Positions 60,303-64,000 of a DNA stretch of 64,000 nt are shown one piece after another. The position numbers and the translations under genes were made by a program. The notes below the pieces were generated by a model. The model did not search any database. It was not told where the DNA came from and was given only the letters and a program-made list of their open reading frames with translations. This stretch comes from Synaphobranchus kaupii (taxonomy: Eukaryota > Chordata > Actinopteri > Anguilliformes > Synaphobranchidae): NCBI GenBank assembly GCA_029718625.1, contig CM056387.1:34005863-34069862 (forward strand). Direction: 5' to 3'. Positions within the stretch are counted from its first letter, which is position 1. Every line of letters begins with the position of its first letter.

Positions 60303-60305
60303 TTA

Positions 60306-61007
60306 CTGTTGGTTGGCTGGCTAGGTTAGCAATCCTGATCAGACTCTGCAAATACAGTAATTAAATGGAATATAATCGTTCCCCATCACAATCACCAAAA
60401 ATGAGTTGCTTTAAAAAATAATGATACATTTATTTTACAGTGCTGATGATTCCTGGTCCTGGAGATCCATGTCTCCAACAGCGGACTGAATGGGGCTATA
60501 TATATAGCTATATGGGGAACATATATGGTTGCAAGCTCCAATCCAATCAGTGGCTGAAATTAAGTAATTAGTTTTTCAGTGTTGGAATGACCATATAACG
60601 CAAAGGTACCACAGGAACACCACTCTAAGTAAGATTCACTGCCATTCATTAATTCATGAATTGGATGCTTCTTTGATCTAATTTGGACGTGCTGTATAAA
60701 GGGAAACGATGAAAAAAGAAAAAATGTAAAACGTGATCTAAATTCAAAGCGGGATGTAAACTGACTTATTCAAGCCGTGATCTCTGAGTCCGCGGTGCAG
60801 CCGAACGTTACGTCCAAGAGGAAATCAGATTTCGCACTTTTGTTTCTCCTTTTCCATTCGCTGATTGAAAGAAATAGGTGGAGCGACTGTGGACACAGAG
60901 ACAACAAAAGGAAGGTCTCCAGAGACAAAGTACAGATGAGTCGAGTGTTAGTCGTCATATTCTTCATCCTTCATGGTGAACTCCACTGTAAACCAGCAAC
61001 ACGCTCA
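60306..61007. other. Unique sequence, nothing recognised
   Basis: A TATA-rich palindromic patch lies at 60496-60530. No gene supported. Confidence 0.4.
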
Positions 61008-61089
61008 CAGAGACACACACACACGCACGCGCACACGCACACTACACACGCACACACACACATACATACGCACGCACACACATTACACG

Positions 61090-61141
<52 letters not shown>

Positions 61142-61161
61142 CACGCACGAACACACACACG

Positions 61162-61204
<43 letters not shown>

Positions 61205-61256
61205 GCACGCACGCACACACGCACGCACATACACATACATACGCACACACACACCA
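61008..61256. repeat. (CA)n array with CG interruptions
   Basis: A CA tract of about 250 bases with ACGCACGC and ATACATACG interruptions. All frames across it (Thr-His, Val-Cys) are repeat read-through. Confidence 0.96.
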
Positions 61257-61346
61257 CTTACCTGAAACACCACTGCTATTTGTACTCTAGATGGAGTTAT
61301 ATCGACTTTCCGACAGAATTGTGAGAACTGGATGAAGGAATATGTA

Positions 61347-61576
61347 CAGTTGAAGTCGGAAGTTTACATACACTTAGGTTGAAGTCATTAAAACAAATTT
61401 TTAACCAATCCACAGATTTTATGTTAGCAAACTATAGTGTTGGCAAGTTATCTACTTTGTGCATGACACAAGTAATTTTCCCAACAATTGTTTAGACAGA
61501 TTATTTCACTTTAAATTTACTATATCACAATTCCAGTGGGTCACAAGTTCACATACACTAAGTTGACTGTGCCTTT
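61347..61576 (+). mobile_element. Sleeping Beauty-like Tc1 left terminal repeat (IR/DR)
   Basis: The sequence begins CAGTTGAAGTCGGAAGTTTA just after a TA (61345-61346). An inner direct repeat, CCAGTGGGTCACAAGTTCAC then ATACACTAAG, lies at 61532-61561. Two such repeats about 165-185 bases apart form the IR/DR end of salmonid-type Tc1 elements, the group from which Sleeping Beauty was rebuilt. The remainder of that element, including transposase and right end, is missing: after about 61576 the sequence switches to the other Tc1 family. Confidence 0.92.
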
Positions 61577-61970
61577 AAATTTTTAATATTTGGTCGCATA
61601 TCCTTTGGCTTTGCATGGCATGACTTCCTGATGTCTGTGACCCAAAAACATCAAACGACTCTTGATATCTTATTTTCTCTCTTACAAGCGATACTATAAC
61701 GTCTCTGCATTTGAATGGATCTCTAAGGGAATTGGGGGGTGGGACTAGATTTAGTTGTAAATTACACTGGAACAGTATGGAAACACATGGTTGGCTAAAT
61801 GGCTCTAAGTCATCAAGGGTCTGACATATCAAACAAGCCTTAAACCATCACTCTGCTGCCAGAAATACAGTAGATATGGATGGATAACTTGAAGGGTTTC
61901 TTCTCCTGACTTACTTTCCAATAGAGTTCAATAAGAAAATGTCAGGAAAAGCAACCCTTGAAGTGATCCA
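61577..61970. mobile_element. Tc1-like hairpin-family fragment (reverse orientation)
   Basis: It matches the reverse complement of 41249-42036: AATATTTGGTCGCATATCCT, GATATCTTATTTTCTCTCTT, CTGCATTTGAATGGATCTCT, then one hairpin arm (61806-61910), loop, and the start of the second arm, which is cut at about 61970. Its own terminal repeats are missing on both sides. Confidence 0.85.
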
Positions 61971-63687
61971 AAAGTATTGACCGTTGGTGCATGCCCCTGG
62001 ATCTCCATTGTCCTGTGCAAAAAAAAGCCCGCTGTTAACTGAGCGGATAGAATAGAGATAACGGCTCACCTCTCGCCCATGCCTCGAAGTGACCAACCAG
62101 CCCATGTAGCATGGATCAACCCCCCCACCCCCCGGGTTGATCAATGTTCATCATCTAAAACTGCAGGACAGACAGAAGACCACCGAGTCTGCGAACCGTT
62201 TACTATTCAGCCCGGCCTACCTGTACTTTGGCGTTACCGTTGGAACACATTTTCACGGAGGCCCGAGATTAATATGTAAGGGTGATGTGAAAACAAGCCG
62301 GGAGGGGATGGAGCTCAACGTCTACACTATAAAAGGAGAATATTTGAATGGATTTTATGTTCCCTCATTCCCCAGTGGAGAGGGTGTAAGAAAGAAATGG
62401 CTTTTTCATTTGGTAAGCAAGTATTATTCCATTTTGTGTTGGGTGAGTGGATCTTTGGGATGAAAAAAAGAAATAAAACTTGTCGCAATTACGTTGAGAG
62501 AGAGAATGAGAGAGAGAGAGCGAGACAGAGGGAGGGGGAGAGAGAGACGTGAGTGAGACAAAGAGAGAGGGAAAGAGAGAGAAAGAAGGTCAGAAACAGA
62601 CAGATCAATGCACAGATATAAAACTGCAATGAACATACAGACAGAGTCAGACAGACAGACAGACGCCACAGGCACAAAGGAGCCCGCTGCTGTCGAGATG
62701 AAACCGATCTCATGAGCGCGCTCAGAAACCATCAGCAGACCCATTAGCAGAGTCGTTAAGACACACACTGCATAATACCCTGCCAAAAATCTTCAGCCAA
62801 AAACAAATCACTTCACAAATTTACAGAGGAAAAAATAATGAAAAATAAAACAAACAACTGGATATGAATACTGGCTCCGTTTCAGTATGTACCATACTCC
62901 GCTGATAAATTACAGGCTGTCAGATGAAAGAAAGACAGTAATTATCTTAGATAATGTTTACACTCCATATCATCATTTACATAAATGAATATACATATAT
63001 ATATATATATATATACACAGCTCCAAACACAAGCATAATGGGTGCGAGACTGATCGAGTGCAGTGAGATGAAACATCAACGAGAAAATGCCACAATTAAA
63101 CTTTTTTGTCACGAAAGACCTCACATGATCTTCTCCATGTCCCATTATTCCCAGGCTACGGGTGTTATACCGTCATGAGCATTGTAACACATTTAGGCCA
63201 GTAAACTTTAATTCAGAGCACATTTATCCACATTCCATTTGAACTAGCTATTTGAAGTCCTCCCTCTCAGCTTTTTCATGGAGCCAATACTACTTTACAA
63301 TGGGTCGGGATCCATTGAAGGATCAGCTCAGGATAGGATCCACTGGAGGACTGTGGGCGGGATTAACGAGGGTTAAGGAGGGGACATTTTCAACACACTG
63401 CTACACCTGCTGAGACCTGGGTCACGTCATTCTTCAAAATACTTTAACCCTTTAGAAACCGTTAAAGAATCTTGCAGGTTACTGACCATTTAAACGAAAC
63501 ATTTATTTTCATGTGAATTCAGAACAAAATTCTTCTCTTGTAGGAATGTATATTTAGGTTAGTGGTATGTTATCTCCCAACCCATTTTTTTATGTAAAAG
63601 CCAAAAAAGTCCTTGTTAGTCAATCTGGACTAGGGGTACCGAAGAATTAACATATACCTAAAACGTAATGTTTGCGCTACTTTTGAG
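61971..63687. other. Unique sequence with a possible exon
   Basis: A small inverted repeat (GGATCAACCCCC / GGGTTGATCA) lies at 62112-62144. A GA-rich tract spans 62500-62590, GACA units lie at 62650-62665, and TA units at 62996-63014. TTAACCCTTT at 63445 resembles a piggyBac end but has no partner. The exon candidate is listed separately. Confidence 0.4.
62167..62412 (+). other. Candidate internal exon, unrecognised
   Basis: An acceptor-like CTGCAG ends at 62166, and a donor-like GTAAGCAAG starts at 62413. The 246 bases between are exactly 82 codons, open in one frame, symmetrical in phase. The predicted segment mixes hydrophobic and charged residues without simple repetition (for example LLFSPAYLYFGVTVGTHFH). 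I do not recognise it, and the acceptor lacks a good pyrimidine tract, so chance is quite possible. Confidence 0.2.
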
Positions 63688-64000
63688 CAGCGATACTATA
63701 ACCTCTCTGCATTTGAATGGATCTCTATGGAAATTGGGGGGTGAGACTAGATTCAGCTGTAAATTACACTGGTACAGTATGGAACACATGGCTGGCTAAA
63801 TGGCTGTAAATTATCAAGGGTCTGAGCTATCAAACGAGCCCCAAACCATCACTCTGTTGCCAGATACGGAGTAGATGTGGATGGATCACTGCAAGGGTTA
63901 TTTCTCCGGACTCATTTTCCTATAGAACTCTATGGGGAAAAAAGTCAGGAGAAACAACCCTTAAAGTGATCCATCCACATCTACTCCATATCTGGCAACA
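63688..64000. mobile_element. Tc1-like hairpin-family copy, cut by window end
   Basis: It starts at AGCGATACTATAACCTCTCT and continues as in the copy at 61577-61970 (CTGCATTTGAATGGATCTCT, TAAATTACACTGGTACAGTA). The first hairpin arm occupies about 63808-63912, the loop about 63913-63944, and the second arm starts at GTCAGGAGAAACAACCCTTA and runs off the window. The second arm matches the first closely, better preserved than in the other copies. Confidence 0.85.

Noticed and set aside
63440..63470. piggyBac end at TTAACCCTTT
   Set aside because: No complementary partner end with TTAA found nearby; the word is short and common.

Overview
This is vertebrate, almost certainly teleost fish, nuclear DNA. 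The evidence is the mix of interspersed repeats that can be read directly: an L2-type LINE end, tRNA-headed SINEs with an L2-like tail, several Tc1/mariner families (one with a Sleeping Beauty-like IR/DR end), piggyBac-like and hAT-type non-autonomous elements, a PIF/Harbinger-like MITE and two solo LTRs. Long (CA)n tracts and many minisatellites fit the same picture. The species is not resolved. One 500-base run of N (31399-31898) is an assembly gap. No bacterial operon, rRNA gene or CRISPR array was seen.

I found no confident host protein-coding gene. Most open frames here are read-through of tandem repeats, or short unrecognised frames. The only clear protein homologies are transposon relics: a Tc1-like transposase pseudogene (36720-37766) and the C-terminal end of an L2-type LINE protein (25606-25974). 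Two weak exon candidates are recorded (639-698 and 62167-62412). The window looks like intergenic or long-intron DNA. Several homeobox-site-rich stretches could be conserved enhancers, but this cannot be tested from one sequence.

Layout. 0-10 kb: solo LTR (1277-2221), GT/GA microsatellites, a diverged SINE, and a 1-kb 32-bp minisatellite (7112-8112). 10-20 kb: right end of a Tc1-like hairpin element, a 48-bp array split by a small MITE, a hAT MITE with a perfect 8-bp duplication, a 47-bp minisatellite, and CA and CACCT repeats. 20-30 kb: second solo LTR, SINE, 35-bp minisatellite, and LINE/SINE ends. 30-45 kb is the transposon-rich core: compound CA array, gap, piggyBac-like end, hAT MITEs, Tc1 remnants, and a piggyBac-like element (35739-38342) carrying a whole Tc1-like element. 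It continues with a SINE whose 5' head has expanded into a 21-bp minisatellite, and a Tc1-like element built round a long hairpin (41249-42036). 45-52 kb: 39-bp and 28-bp minisatellites and CpG-rich stretches. 52-64 kb: mostly unique DNA with a Harbinger-like MITE, a CA array, a Sleeping Beauty-like end joined to a copy of the hairpin element, and another hairpin copy running off the window end.

The most notable structures are the SINE-derived minisatellite, the Tc1-in-piggyBac nest, the Tc1 hairpin family with its chimeric junction, and the high density of minisatellites (about ten in 64 kb), which may mean a subtelomeric or recombination-active region.
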